DNA of 64,000 nt, taken from contig DJMA01000029.1 in assembly GCA_002436415.1 (NCBI GenBank), forward strand, positions 124,001 to 188,000, in the 5' to 3' direction. Below are positions 26,882 to 34,992 of this stretch, piece by piece; positions within the stretch are counted from its first letter, which is position 1, and each line of letters opens with the position of its first letter. Position numbers and translations under genes: made by a program. The DNA comes from Bdellovibrionaceae bacterium UBA6502. GTDB lineage: Bacteria > Bdellovibrionota > Bdellovibrionia > Bdellovibrionales > UBA840. The notes under the pieces are model-generated. The model saw only the letters and a program-made list of their open reading frames with translations. It searched no databases and had not been told where the DNA came from.

Positions 26882-27741
26882 TATTTTGATCGATGGGAGT
26901 TGAAGCGAACAATCTCTTTTAAGTTTTCAAAGTTACCTTCAAGGCCTTCAATTAACTCTAGAGCCTGATCGGAATTGTCTGTTAACATTTTGTTGGAGGC
27001 AATCACACCGATCAAACCAGGAAAAGAACCCATCTCAACTTTGTTGTCTTCTACCTCTAATAGATCATCTTTAATCTGAAAACAAAGCCCCAACAACTCT
27101 GCATACTCGCGAATAGATTCTCGCACCTGAGCATTGGCTTTTGAAATCAAACAGGCACCATCGGCGGCACAACGGATTAAAGCGCCGGTTTTATGTAAAT
27201 GAACTTGTTCAAGTTCCGCGATGTCAATTTTGGTTTTCTGCGCCTTGATATCCACAACCTGTCCAGCAATCATTCCATAGGAGCCAGAGGCTTCCATTAG
27301 ACAATTGATTAAATTTAAAGACAGTTCAGGAGAATGACTATATGCCTGAATGATTAGCTGGACAGCTTCCATGATCATGCCATCACCTGCCAACAAGGCA
27401 GTTGCTTCATCAAATTTCATATGTGTTGTTGGTTTCCCTCGGCGAAAATCATCATCATCCATACAAGGTAAATCATCATGAACTAGAGAAAAGCAATGAA
27501 TTAACTCTACCGCCGCCGCATAAGGAATTAAATCTTTGTCATCAAGACCTAAGGCTTCTCCAGTCATAAGAGTCAATGCTGGACGAAACCTCTTACCCCC
27601 AGCAAACACAGCGTAGTGTATTGCCTCAGCGTAATCGCTTGCCCCTTGAACAATGTTTTCACTTCGTTCTGCCAAATAATTTTCTAGATACTTTTCAACC
27701 GCTTGCTTGCATTCATCCCAGCGTTCTTCAAATTGACTCAT
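26881..27741 (-). CDS. ispA: Short-chain polyprenyl (farnesyl) diphosphate synthase
   Basis: A 286-residue trans-isoprenyl diphosphate synthase that condenses IPP with allylic diphosphates to make farnesyl or geranylgeranyl diphosphate. The first Asp-rich motif is intact (HDDLPCMDDDDFRRGKPTTH). The second motif reads DDLLEVED rather than DDILDxxGD, and the usual GKDxxxxKxTYP segment after it is shortened to KVEMGSFPGL. The substrate range may therefore differ from E. coli IspA. It sits between xseB and tlyA, the classical xse-ispA order without dxs. Confidence 0.9.
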   Translation of the reverse strand: MSQFEERWDECKQAVEKYLENYLAERSENIVQGASDYAEAIHYAVFAGGKRFRPALTLMTGEALGLDDKDLIPYAAAVELIHCFSLVHDDLPCMDDDDFRRGKPTTHMKFDEATALLAGDGMIMEAVQLIIQAYSHSPELSLNLINCLMEASGSYGMIAGQVVDIKAQKTKIDIAELEQVHLHKTGALIRCAADGACLISKANAQVRESIREYAELLGLCFQIKDDLLEVEDNKVEMGSFPGLIGVIASNKMLTDNSDQALELIEGLEGNFENLKEIVRFNSHRSK

Positions 27742-27962
27742 TAATCTTCCATTTCAAAGTTTTGAGTTACGGCATCGCCATTTTTATCAAGTCCGATCAA
27801 CATCTTCACTTTCTGTTCGGCTTTTTCTAGCTCTTCTGAACATTCTTTAGAAAGCTTCACCCCTTCTTCAAAGGAACTTAAAGCTTTTTCCAGGCTTAGA
27901 TCGCCTTTCTCCATTTGATCTACGATTGATTCTAACTTTTCGATTTTCTTTTCAAAATCCAT
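27741..27962 (-). CDS. xseB: Exodeoxyribonuclease VII small subunit
   Basis: A 73-residue XseB of normal length. The signature is FEKKIEKLESIVDQMEKGD then LSLEKALSSFEEGVKL and a final coiled-coil helix. Several XseB copies bind one XseA subunit to form the single-strand exonuclease VII. It starts 2 bases after the xseA stop and overlaps the ispA start by 1 base. Confidence 0.95.
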   Translation of the reverse strand: MDFEKKIEKLESIVDQMEKGDLSLEKALSSFEEGVKLSKECSEELEKAEQKVKMLIGLDKNGDAVTQNFEMED

Positions 27963-27964
27963 AT

Positions 27965-29371
27965 TTACTCCTCGAGCTGGAGAACTTCTGTGAATGCCTT
28001 ACCTTGCGATAATCGTAGCTCCACCTTATCTCCAACTTTTAATTCTGTACTTTTTCTGATCGCTTGTTTGTCTTTCAATGGAATTGCATATCCTCGATCT
28101 AAAACCTTTAGTGGGCTTAAGGAATCTAACTTACCCATGGCATAATGCAACTCAGAACGCTTTACATTGAGCTGCGAACGAGTCAATTGCTCAAAGCTTT
28201 TTAGACTTGCAAGCTTTTGTTTTTTGTTTTGAAGGATAGATTGAGATTGTTTTATCAATCGATCTTCAAGGTTTTTTCTTTTCTGTTCAACAGCCGCTAG
28301 TTTTTGTTGTGGCGACTGTAAGCCGGCCCGAAGCCTCATCAAACTTTGTTTTTTAGACTGAATGTTTTGTGAGGCAAGGCGATCAAGCCTCCACCTTAAA
28401 TCATCCAGCCTTTGATTCTTAGCCTCCAAAAGTTTTTCTGGTGAACCCAACAACTTTTTTAGGCGAAACAGATTTTGCTGACTGTAAAGAAACGAGTTCT
28501 GCATAGCTCGCCATAGACGTCTTTTGTTTTGATTAATTTTATCCATCCATTCGGCGCTATTGGCCGCCACCAACTCTGCCGCAGCACTTGGAGTAGGCGC
28601 TCTTAAATCTGCAACAAAATCACTAATGGTAAAATCAATTTCGTGCCCGACCGCACTAATCACAGGAATGGAGGACATAGAGATTTCTCTAGCCAATGCT
28701 TCGTCGTTAAAACACCAAAGGTCTTCTGCAGAACCACCACCTCTACCAACAATCATAGCATCAAAGTAACCAAGCTCATTAACCAAGGCGACTTGCTCTC
28801 TGATTTCTTTAGCAGCCATATCTCCTTGCACCTTACAAGGAAACACAGTGACCTCTAAACCTTTGAACCTTCTTTTTAATACATTTAAAATATCACGAAT
28901 GGCAGCACCAGTTGGCGAGGTAACCACCGCTAGTTGCTTAGGGAACTTAGGTAGAACCTGTTTTCTCTTTGGATCAAAAAGTCCCTCAGCAGCCAGCTTC
29001 TTTTTTAATTCTTCAAACTGCCTTTGAAGATCACCAGCACCCATCGGCTCCATACTCTCGCAAACCAACTGGTAATTTCCTCTAGGTTCATAGACTGCGA
29101 TTCTAGCTCTTACTAAAACCTCATCCCCATTTTTAGGTTGAAAACTAACTCGACCATTGTTGCCACGAAACATTACGGCCATGACTTGAGATTTTTGATC
29201 TTTTAAAGAAAAGTACCAATGCCCTGAACGATGCGCTGTAAAATTTGAAATTTCACCCTTAACCAATAGTGATGGGAGCTCAGACTCAAGCGTATGCTTT
29301 ACCTTGCGATTTAGATCGGAAATACTAATCGCTGATTTTTGTCTACTTTGCGGTTCTGCGTTTAATTCGAT
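27965..29371 (-). CDS. xseA: Exodeoxyribonuclease VII large subunit, probable non-canonical start
   Basis: An XseA of about 468 residues if read from 29371. It has an N-terminal OB-fold (LVKGEISNFTAHRSGHWYFS), a catalytic domain (TSPTGAAIRDILNVLKRR, then DAMIVGRGGGSAEDLWCFND) and a long C-terminal coiled coil that holds XseB. The conserved family N-terminus (SISDLNRKVKHTLESELPSL) lies upstream of the first canonical start (TTG at 29266). Between the in-frame stop at 29383-29381 and that TTG there is no ATG, GTG or TTG. The best candidate is ATC at 29371, exactly 6 bases after AGGAG. ATT codons further in are less well placed. A sequencing error is the main alternative. Confidence 0.88.
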   Translation of the reverse strand: MELNAEPQSRQKSAISISDLNRKVKHTLESELPSLLVKGEISNFTAHRSGHWYFSLKDQKSQVMAVMFRGNNGRVSFQPKNGDEVLVRARIAVYEPRGNYQLVCESMEPMGAGDLQRQFEELKKKLAAEGLFDPKRKQVLPKFPKQLAVVTSPTGAAIRDILNVLKRRFKGLEVTVFPCKVQGDMAAKEIREQVALVNELGYFDAMIVGRGGGSAEDLWCFNDEALAREISMSSIPVISAVGHEIDFTISDFVADLRAPTPSAAAELVAANSAEWMDKINQNKRRLWRAMQNSFLYSQQNLFRLKKLLGSPEKLLEAKNQRLDDLRWRLDRLASQNIQSKKQSLMRLRAGLQSPQQKLAAVEQKRKNLEDRLIKQSQSILQNKKQKLASLKSFEQLTRSQLNVKRSELHYAMGKLDSLSPLKVLDRGYAIPLKDKQAIRKSTELKVGDKVELRLSQGKAFTEVLQLEE

Positions 29372-29644
29372 GCTATTCTCCTAGCTAGCCAATCTACTGT
29401 TTTTACAGGAAAAATGCAAAACTACTGATGAAAAATAATTGCTGTACGCAGGGCTTCATTGTGCCAACAAAGCAAGCTCCAGAAAATACTCCTAAGAAGG
29501 CATTCTTGAACGAAACTTTTCCCAAATTTTTGGAATAATCCAGAATCTTAGAAGGAATTTTCTCTTTTTAGCCATCAAATGCAAATAAATGCCATTTGAG
29601 CTGGTCTGAGCCTTGCTAATTAGTAATGCAAGCAAGGAGGAAAT

Positions 29645-29866
29645 ATGCTTAATCACTATTCCCTAGAAAGTTTTGGCCCCCACTGGATCAACCTTCCACA
29701 CCTAGATTTTATCATAAAAAAAATAATCAAAGCCAAAGAGCCTAAAGCAATTGAAGAAAACTATGATCTTAAAAAACAAATTGCACGAGAGAATTATCTT
29801 GAGGACTTAAAAATCATCAAAGAAAGAGAAATGTTTACTGGCAGCAGTGGGCTGTACTTATTTTAA
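29645..29866 (+). CDS. Small protein of unknown function, 73 residues
   Basis: A short, charged, helical protein (begins MLNHYSLESFGPHWINLPHL, ends GSSGLYLF) with no family I recognise. A near-perfect AAGGAGG ribosome-binding site lies 4 bases before the ATG, which strongly supports translation. It overlaps the end of the small membrane protein gene on the opposite strand by 4 bases. Confidence 0.65.
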   Translation: MLNHYSLESFGPHWINLPHLDFIIKKIIKAKEPKAIEENYDLKKQIARENYLEDLKIIKEREMFTGSSGLYLF

Positions 29867-30090
29867 AATAGCTTTTGGTCTAAGCTAAGGTTTTGCAAGG
29901 ACCAGAAAGCACCTATCACCAAACAAAAAATCGCAAGTCCACGATGGGCTTGCAGTTGTTTCAACAAATCATTTGGTAATCGTTCTTCAGCAAGTTCCAC
30001 TAAGCTTGGAGTGTTAAGCGGTATCGTAACCAATAGGCCATACATAAAAACGAAAAACGGAAAATAAAAGTCTAGCTCTTGAATTGTCAT
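29863..30090 (-). CDS. Small membrane protein, 75 residues
   Basis: Two predicted transmembrane helices (FYFPFFVFMYGLLVTIPL and GLAIFCLVIGAFWSLQNL) flank a short charged loop. The ribosome-binding site AAAAAGG sits close to the ATG. There is no recognised family, and it is convergent with the small charged protein gene. Confidence 0.55.
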   Translation of the reverse strand: MTIQELDFYFPFFVFMYGLLVTIPLNTPSLVELAEERLPNDLLKQLQAHRGLAIFCLVIGAFWSLQNLSLDQKLF

Positions 30091-30302
30091 ACCTTTTTAT
30101 CGGAAAGACTTCAGAAAACACACACCGACCAAGGTTTGATGCCTTAGAAAACTAGCCTTTTTATGGGAAATCTTTTTAAAAATACTAGGAACAATGATCC
30201 CCCTCTCGACATAGATTTAGCTTTCTACTGGGCAAATTGTTTAAAGCACTACAATTCGTTATTCTAATATTGTGTAAATTAAATTGCCAAGGAAGGCTAC
30301 TG

Positions 30303-32777
30303 ATGAAATTGCTCTTACATTTTATGATAGTTTTTAGTCTAATCATTCCATCACCATCTTTGTTTGCGAAAAACTCCAGAGCAAAGAGACTAAGAAAAAC
30401 CACAGCAGTTCAAAGCCCTTATCACCGACTGTCAGATTATGTTTTAAACAGTGAGCAAATCAGAGCATTGAGCTATCCAGATCGTGTAGCTTATTTTTAC
30501 TTTATGGCTAGATCCATGGAAATGATCGATTTTAGCTTAAAAAGACATTACAAACTCAACGCTCACCTGCCTCAGGTTCAAAAAGAAATAAAAGAGCTGC
30601 AGGCTAAATTTGATTTATTACAGAGTATTGAAGACTTGGTTCTTCCAAAAGCCAACGCCTTCTTACCTTTGGTTTATCTCGGAATAGTGGGAATAGCCAG
30701 TGGAGTTGGCATAGAGGCATTAACAAATCCAAACGCTGAAATGGAAGACTATGTGGCAGCCGGAGCTGTCGGAGCGCTTACCGCCCCTCCTTTTTTAAAG
30801 GCAATTAAACCTTTATCAAAGGCGTTTGGAAAAGCAAAATCTTGGTTTAGCAAAGCACCTGAAGTAACTCCGCCAAAAGCCTCGGTAAAAGCGCCAGCAA
30901 AAGCGCCCAAGACAGAAACAGCCTCTAGTGTTGCAAAACCAAAAAACACTGGTTTAATTGTAACATCTGGTGTTGTGCTTGGAAGCGGTGTTGCTGCTGA
31001 CGCTGTTAACAACGGTAAAGAAAGACCTGACACAAAAGAGACCCAGGAACCTAGCAACAAAGCGACTGAAACTTTAAACACCAGCGCTCCAGCTTTTCCT
31101 CCCACTGTCTCTTATGGTTCTGGCTCCCTTTCTCTAAACGCCATTGGACAGCAAGTAGCAAGAGATGCTTTAGGCCTTCCTCAGGTTCCCGATCGGGATC
31201 AGACTCAAGACAAAGCCTCTACAAAAGAATCAAAAGCAAAATTAAAAAGCGGCACCTGTGTCATCGCTAACTACGTAAGCGAATATGAGGAAGTAGCAGA
31301 TGCCAACCTATGTAAACAAGGGGTTGTAAAGACATGTAAAGATGGTCGAATCAAATGTGGCAGCTTTGGCTTACAGCTTAAAAACGAAATTTGCGAATCG
31401 AAAAAACCTATCAACTCCTTAACCCAACGCTGTGCTGAAAGCCTTGGAAAAACTTTGATTAATGAGGGCATAGGTTACATCGACTCAAAAAAGTATAAAG
31501 AGTGGGAAGACGGAGTGCGTTCCGCTTTAAAAGACTTTGAAAACTCAAGAGTCGGAAATACCAACCAAACCTTTAATGAATACTGTTCGGCACTTAAAGA
31601 TGAAGACACAGCCAAAGACTTTCCTCAGGCTGTAGAATGTAAGGCTATTAAAACTACCATCAACACTTTAATAAACAGCTTTCCTAGTATAGCTCGTCAT
31701 GTGATAGAAAAGGAAAAGAAAGCAGAAGCAATTGCTAGACAGAAAGCGCGACTAAAAGCGGAAAAAGACTTCCTAGCTCAAAAAAGTTCCTGCCAAGACC
31801 CTCGGATCAAAAGCGGTGCCGATATCGCTTCTTTAGAGAGATGTACAGCCTGTGGACTTAAAGAGCAACTAGGTCAAGAGACTTCCCCTTCTCCTACCTA
31901 CTTAGAAATGCTAAGGCTCTTAGCGGTTCAATGTGGCGGCAAAAAAGGAAAAAGCCTCGAAGATACGGCCAAAGATAAATCTTTAGTTCGACATAAAATG
32001 GCTCAGATGATCAGCTCTATAGGTTTTTGCCAAAATTTTCCAACAAAAAATCGTAGTGCGCAAATGAGTTTATTGAAAAACCACTACAGCGATTTAATTG
32101 CCGGTAAAGCAAGTATAGACGACGAAGAAATTAGTAAGCTTTTTGAAAAGGCTTACGGCATCGACTCAGAAGATGCGCAAAAAGCTTTTTGTGGAAAAGG
32201 CCTTCCTGCTAGTGAATTCGAATGGGGTGATGCATACAAAATGCAAAACACCTTCAATCGCAGAATGTATAAAAACAGAACCGAAAAAAATAATAGTACC
32301 AGAAGTAATCGAGAAAGATCTGGTTGGGCTGAGTGTGATACAGAAATCCAACTTAGTCAAAATAGACCAATCATCGATGGTACTCCTGCCAAGCTAGCCA
32401 GACAATACACCAAATACTTTAATGAAGAAGATGGCAATACCGCAAATTACTACACCAAAGACATTCATCGCAACCAGGTCAAGCCAAGATCCGGCATTGT
32501 TTCCTGGAACCCTGCTTATTCAGGAATTGAAAAAAATGGTAAAAGTCGTTTGGCTGAAGACCTGTTTAGTTTGATTGACTACCCTACAGAAAGAAAAAAG
32601 AAGAAATACAAAGTAAGTGAGATTTCGGACTTTATTAACGGGACCAACGCAAAACCAATTGCCAAAAACATTCAAGCCTCAAACAACTTGAAAGAGGAAT
32701 TGGTCTATGCCTGTGGAGGCAATCGTCCAAAATCTCATTTAAGAAACTCAAACAAATCTAGATCGTCGGTGCGTTAG
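30303..32777 (+). CDS. Large exported protein of unknown function
   Basis: An 824-residue exported protein. I chose the ATG at 30303, which has AAGGAAGG 6 bases upstream and begins the signal peptide MKLLLHFMIVFSLIIPSPSL. The frame is open to 30237. After a helical N-terminus comes a short hydrophobic Gly/Ala segment (LVYLGIVGIASGVGIEAL), a Lys/Ala/Pro-rich linker (about 185-215), and a Cys-rich C-terminal half with pairs such as CVIAN, NLCKQ, KTCKD and IKCGS. No family is recognised. The Cys density suggests a disulphide-rich periplasmic or secreted protein. Confidence 0.7.
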   Translation: MKLLLHFMIVFSLIIPSPSLFAKNSRAKRLRKTTAVQSPYHRLSDYVLNSEQIRALSYPDRVAYFYFMARSMEMIDFSLKRHYKLNAHLPQVQKEIKELQAKFDLLQSIEDLVLPKANAFLPLVYLGIVGIASGVGIEALTNPNAEMEDYVAAGAVGALTAPPFLKAIKPLSKAFGKAKSWFSKAPEVTPPKASVKAPAKAPKTETASSVAKPKNTGLIVTSGVVLGSGVAADAVNNGKERPDTKETQEPSNKATETLNTSAPAFPPTVSYGSGSLSLNAIGQQVARDALGLPQVPDRDQTQDKASTKESKAKLKSGTCVIANYVSEYEEVADANLCKQGVVKTCKDGRIKCGSFGLQLKNEICESKKPINSLTQRCAESLGKTLINEGIGYIDSKKYKEWEDGVRSALKDFENSRVGNTNQTFNEYCSALKDEDTAKDFPQAVECKAIKTTINTLINSFPSIARHVIEKEKKAEAIARQKARLKAEKDFLAQKSSCQDPRIKSGADIASLERCTACGLKEQLGQETSPSPTYLEMLRLLAVQCGGKKGKSLEDTAKDKSLVRHKMAQMISSIGFCQNFPTKNRSAQMSLLKNHYSDLIAGKASIDDEEISKLFEKAYGIDSEDAQKAFCGKGLPASEFEWGDAYKMQNTFNRRMYKNRTEKNNSTRSNRERSGWAECDTEIQLSQNRPIIDGTPAKLARQYTKYFNEEDGNTANYYTKDIHRNQVKPRSGIVSWNPAYSGIEKNGKSRLAEDLFSLIDYPTERKKKKYKVSEISDFINGTNAKPIAKNIQASNNLKEELVYACGGNRPKSHLRNSNKSRSSVR

Positions 32778-32977
32778 ATTTATCACGCGCCGCCATTAAA
32801 TATGTACTTTTGTTTTTGTAGCTAAATCACTGAATTCACAGATTATTTAAATTTGCAAGAATGCCCTGATTGAAAAATTTTTCAAGGAAAACCCGCTTTC
32901 GTCTCATCTTTTTAAAAAAAATGAAGCTTGAAGACTAGTCTCGTTGAAATTTCAAAAACATGCTGATAACCTAGGTT

Positions 32978-33168
32978 TAAGGTTTCTGTGGCTTGGGAAC
33001 TTAGTATAATTTAAACCTTACAAGCATATACCATGGGAGCTGCCTCTGGTGCCGGTGTGCAAGCTCAGCTAGTACTGAGAAGCCTAATGGTTCTATAGCG
33101 GTGCCCACTTTAAACTAAGTGGTTTAAATATCATCATCCCAAGCGCTAACACAGAAACCCTTTTTTTT
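32978..33168 (+). ncRNA. Candidate 6S-like structured RNA
   Basis: A non-coding stretch whose ends pair over about 180 bases. GGTTTCTGTG (32981-32990) pairs with CACAGAAACC (33150-33159), GCTTGGGA (32991-32998) with TCCCAAGC (33137-33144), ATTTAAACC (33009-33017) with GGTTTAAAT (33121-33129), and TGGGAGCTGC (33034-33043) with GCGGTGCCCA (33098-33107, one mismatch and two wobbles). An internal loop (13 and 8 bases) lies between the last two stems, and CTCAG/CTGAG closes the tip. Eight T follow the outer stem at 33161. The rod with a central bubble, the length and the end terminator fit 6S RNA, which sequesters sigma-70 RNA polymerase. A weak promoter (TTGAAA 32944, GATAAC 32965) precedes it. 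The name is inferred. Confidence 0.6.
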
Positions 33169-33329
33169 GCCTTTTTCTAGGTCTCGTAATCTGTATCATT
33201 TTGAAACAAATACTTTTTCATTAGTCATTTCATTTACTTAATGCGTTTAGCCTTGAGATTTTTTTTTAAAGTTTAAGTTGTCTCATTCCGATAATTAATT
33301 GAGTCGTAAATAAATTAAGGATTGGATCT

Positions 33330-34922
33330 ATGAGTTTAACTGGTTTCAAAAACATTTCTTTGATGATATCAAAAATCGGAATTTTATTTTCTTTTTTATG
33401 TATCTCTTTTACCACTAAGGCCTCGGCACAAACAGTTACGTCACAACAGATAAAAGATTTAGTCAAAGAACAGATTAAAGCAGGCATCAATGATGCAGAA
33501 TCAATCGCTCGTATCATTTGTATAGACAAAAATAATTTAGGTAAATCTGCCACCACGCCTCCAACCGAAAATAATAAAGAGTATAATTTTAAATCTGCTG
33601 ATGACGTCTGTAAGGATTTAGTTTCTGATATAGCAAAAGGAATGGTGTCGGACAAAAGCACCGACGGATGTGATGAGGTGAAAAAAGAGTTTCATGAGAT
33701 TGCGTCTGCCTGTAGCGAAATTGGAGACTTCACAAAAATAATAAGCAAATCAAAAGCTAAAAATATGTCCTATCTTTATGGTTGCCAACAGACTTACGAC
33801 AAATGTTTTGACGTTTATACTGGTAAAGACAAAAAGGCTAAGGATGATGAAAAAGAGGTTTGTAGTTTTTTAGCCGTTAAAAATAAAGACGACGATTACA
33901 TTGACAGCTTAGGCGATAAAGTTAGAGAGGCAAAAAAAGAGCTCTCCGAAAACATGACCGAAAGCCAAAAGAAAGCACAAGATGATATCAGTGCAAGACA
34001 AGAGCAAGTTCGAGAATTGCAACAAAGTCTTCAAGAAGGATTAACAAAGATTCAGCAAGCTGAACAAGCTGTTATTGATTTAAACTATGAGCTTGAAAAC
34101 GAAAACACAAAGGTTGAGCTGAACCTTGAGAATGAACTTTTAGAACTTAGATCGCAACTGGATCTAGCACAAGGCCAAGGCGTATTTGACGTTGAAGCCC
34201 AGTATGACAGACGACTACAAGAAGAAAAGCAAGCCTGCTTATCTGAGGGTACCAATGAATATAATGAATACAAAAAAATGTTACAAGCAACCAATGCTTC
34301 TGGTAAAGGCGTAACCAATGCTCAAATCTCTAAGTACACTAGCAAGACTCCCGCTCAATGGGCCAGTTATTTTTCTACTCGATGTTTGAATAGTACGGCC
34401 TACCTAGCTAAAGTAAAACAATATAATCAAGAAAGGGTTTCTGCGCTAGCTGCTAAAAACAATCAGATTAAAACTCTCCAATCACAAATTCAGCTAAAAA
34501 TCACCGCCGCCCAAAAGCAAGTAATTGCTCTAGCAAAATCAGGACAGATTAAAAAACAAAAAGCCATTGCTTTAAAAAACCAATTGCTGCAATCGAACAA
34601 TCAGCTTCAGCAACGAATTAACCAACTACAAAAGCCAGACCAAAGTTTAATCATGCAGCAAATGCAGCAACAACAAACATTCATGCAAGAAATGGAAGCG
34701 GTTCAAAATATTGATAAGCGCTACGCACAACTAAAAAACATTTCCATTTCTTCTGAGCAGTTCGACCACCTGCAAAAAATTAAAGGCATGGGCCCCGGTA
34801 AAGTCTCAGACCCTAACAACAAGGGACTAAAAGAAGTTACTGAATTGGAAGAGAAATATTTGGCTTGTTATCTAGCAGAAAACCCATCCAGTAAGAAAAA
34901 ACTAAAACGTGCCGCCAGATAA
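33330..34922 (+). CDS. Exported coiled-coil protein of unknown function
   Basis: A 530-residue exported protein (hydrophobic signal IGILFSFLCISFTTKASA). The N-terminal third carries several Cys (RIICIDKN, DVCKDL, DGCDEV, SACSEIG, GCQQTYDKCF). Residues 190-285 and 360-460 form long Gln/Glu/Lys-rich coiled coils (for example QQSLQEGLTKIQQAEQ and NNQLQQRINQLQKPD). The preceding gene also encodes a Cys-rich exported protein, with the 6S-like RNA between them. No family is recognised. Confidence 0.7.
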   Translation: MSLTGFKNISLMISKIGILFSFLCISFTTKASAQTVTSQQIKDLVKEQIKAGINDAESIARIICIDKNNLGKSATTPPTENNKEYNFKSADDVCKDLVSDIAKGMVSDKSTDGCDEVKKEFHEIASACSEIGDFTKIISKSKAKNMSYLYGCQQTYDKCFDVYTGKDKKAKDDEKEVCSFLAVKNKDDDYIDSLGDKVREAKKELSENMTESQKKAQDDISARQEQVRELQQSLQEGLTKIQQAEQAVIDLNYELENENTKVELNLENELLELRSQLDLAQGQGVFDVEAQYDRRLQEEKQACLSEGTNEYNEYKKMLQATNASGKGVTNAQISKYTSKTPAQWASYFSTRCLNSTAYLAKVKQYNQERVSALAAKNNQIKTLQSQIQLKITAAQKQVIALAKSGQIKKQKAIALKNQLLQSNNQLQQRINQLQKPDQSLIMQQMQQQQTFMQEMEAVQNIDKRYAQLKNISISSEQFDHLQKIKGMGPGKVSDPNNKGLKEVTELEEKYLACYLAENPSSKKKLKRAAR

Positions 34923-34992
34923 AGTAATCTGAAGCTCTTTTGAGGGCTTTTAGCCCTTGCCAAGCCCCGTTAACAAACGTCATAATGGGGCC

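Noticed and set aside
29575..29599. Inverted repeat TCAAATG/CATTTGA between xseA and the 73-residue gene
   Set aside because: A 7-bp repeat with an 11-base spacer in AT-rich DNA can arise by chance; no link to a promoter or terminator is visible.
33266..33661. Minus-strand frame overlapping the start of the exported coiled-coil gene
   Set aside because: It overlaps the signal peptide region of a well-supported plus-strand gene and shows no domain or ribosome-binding site.
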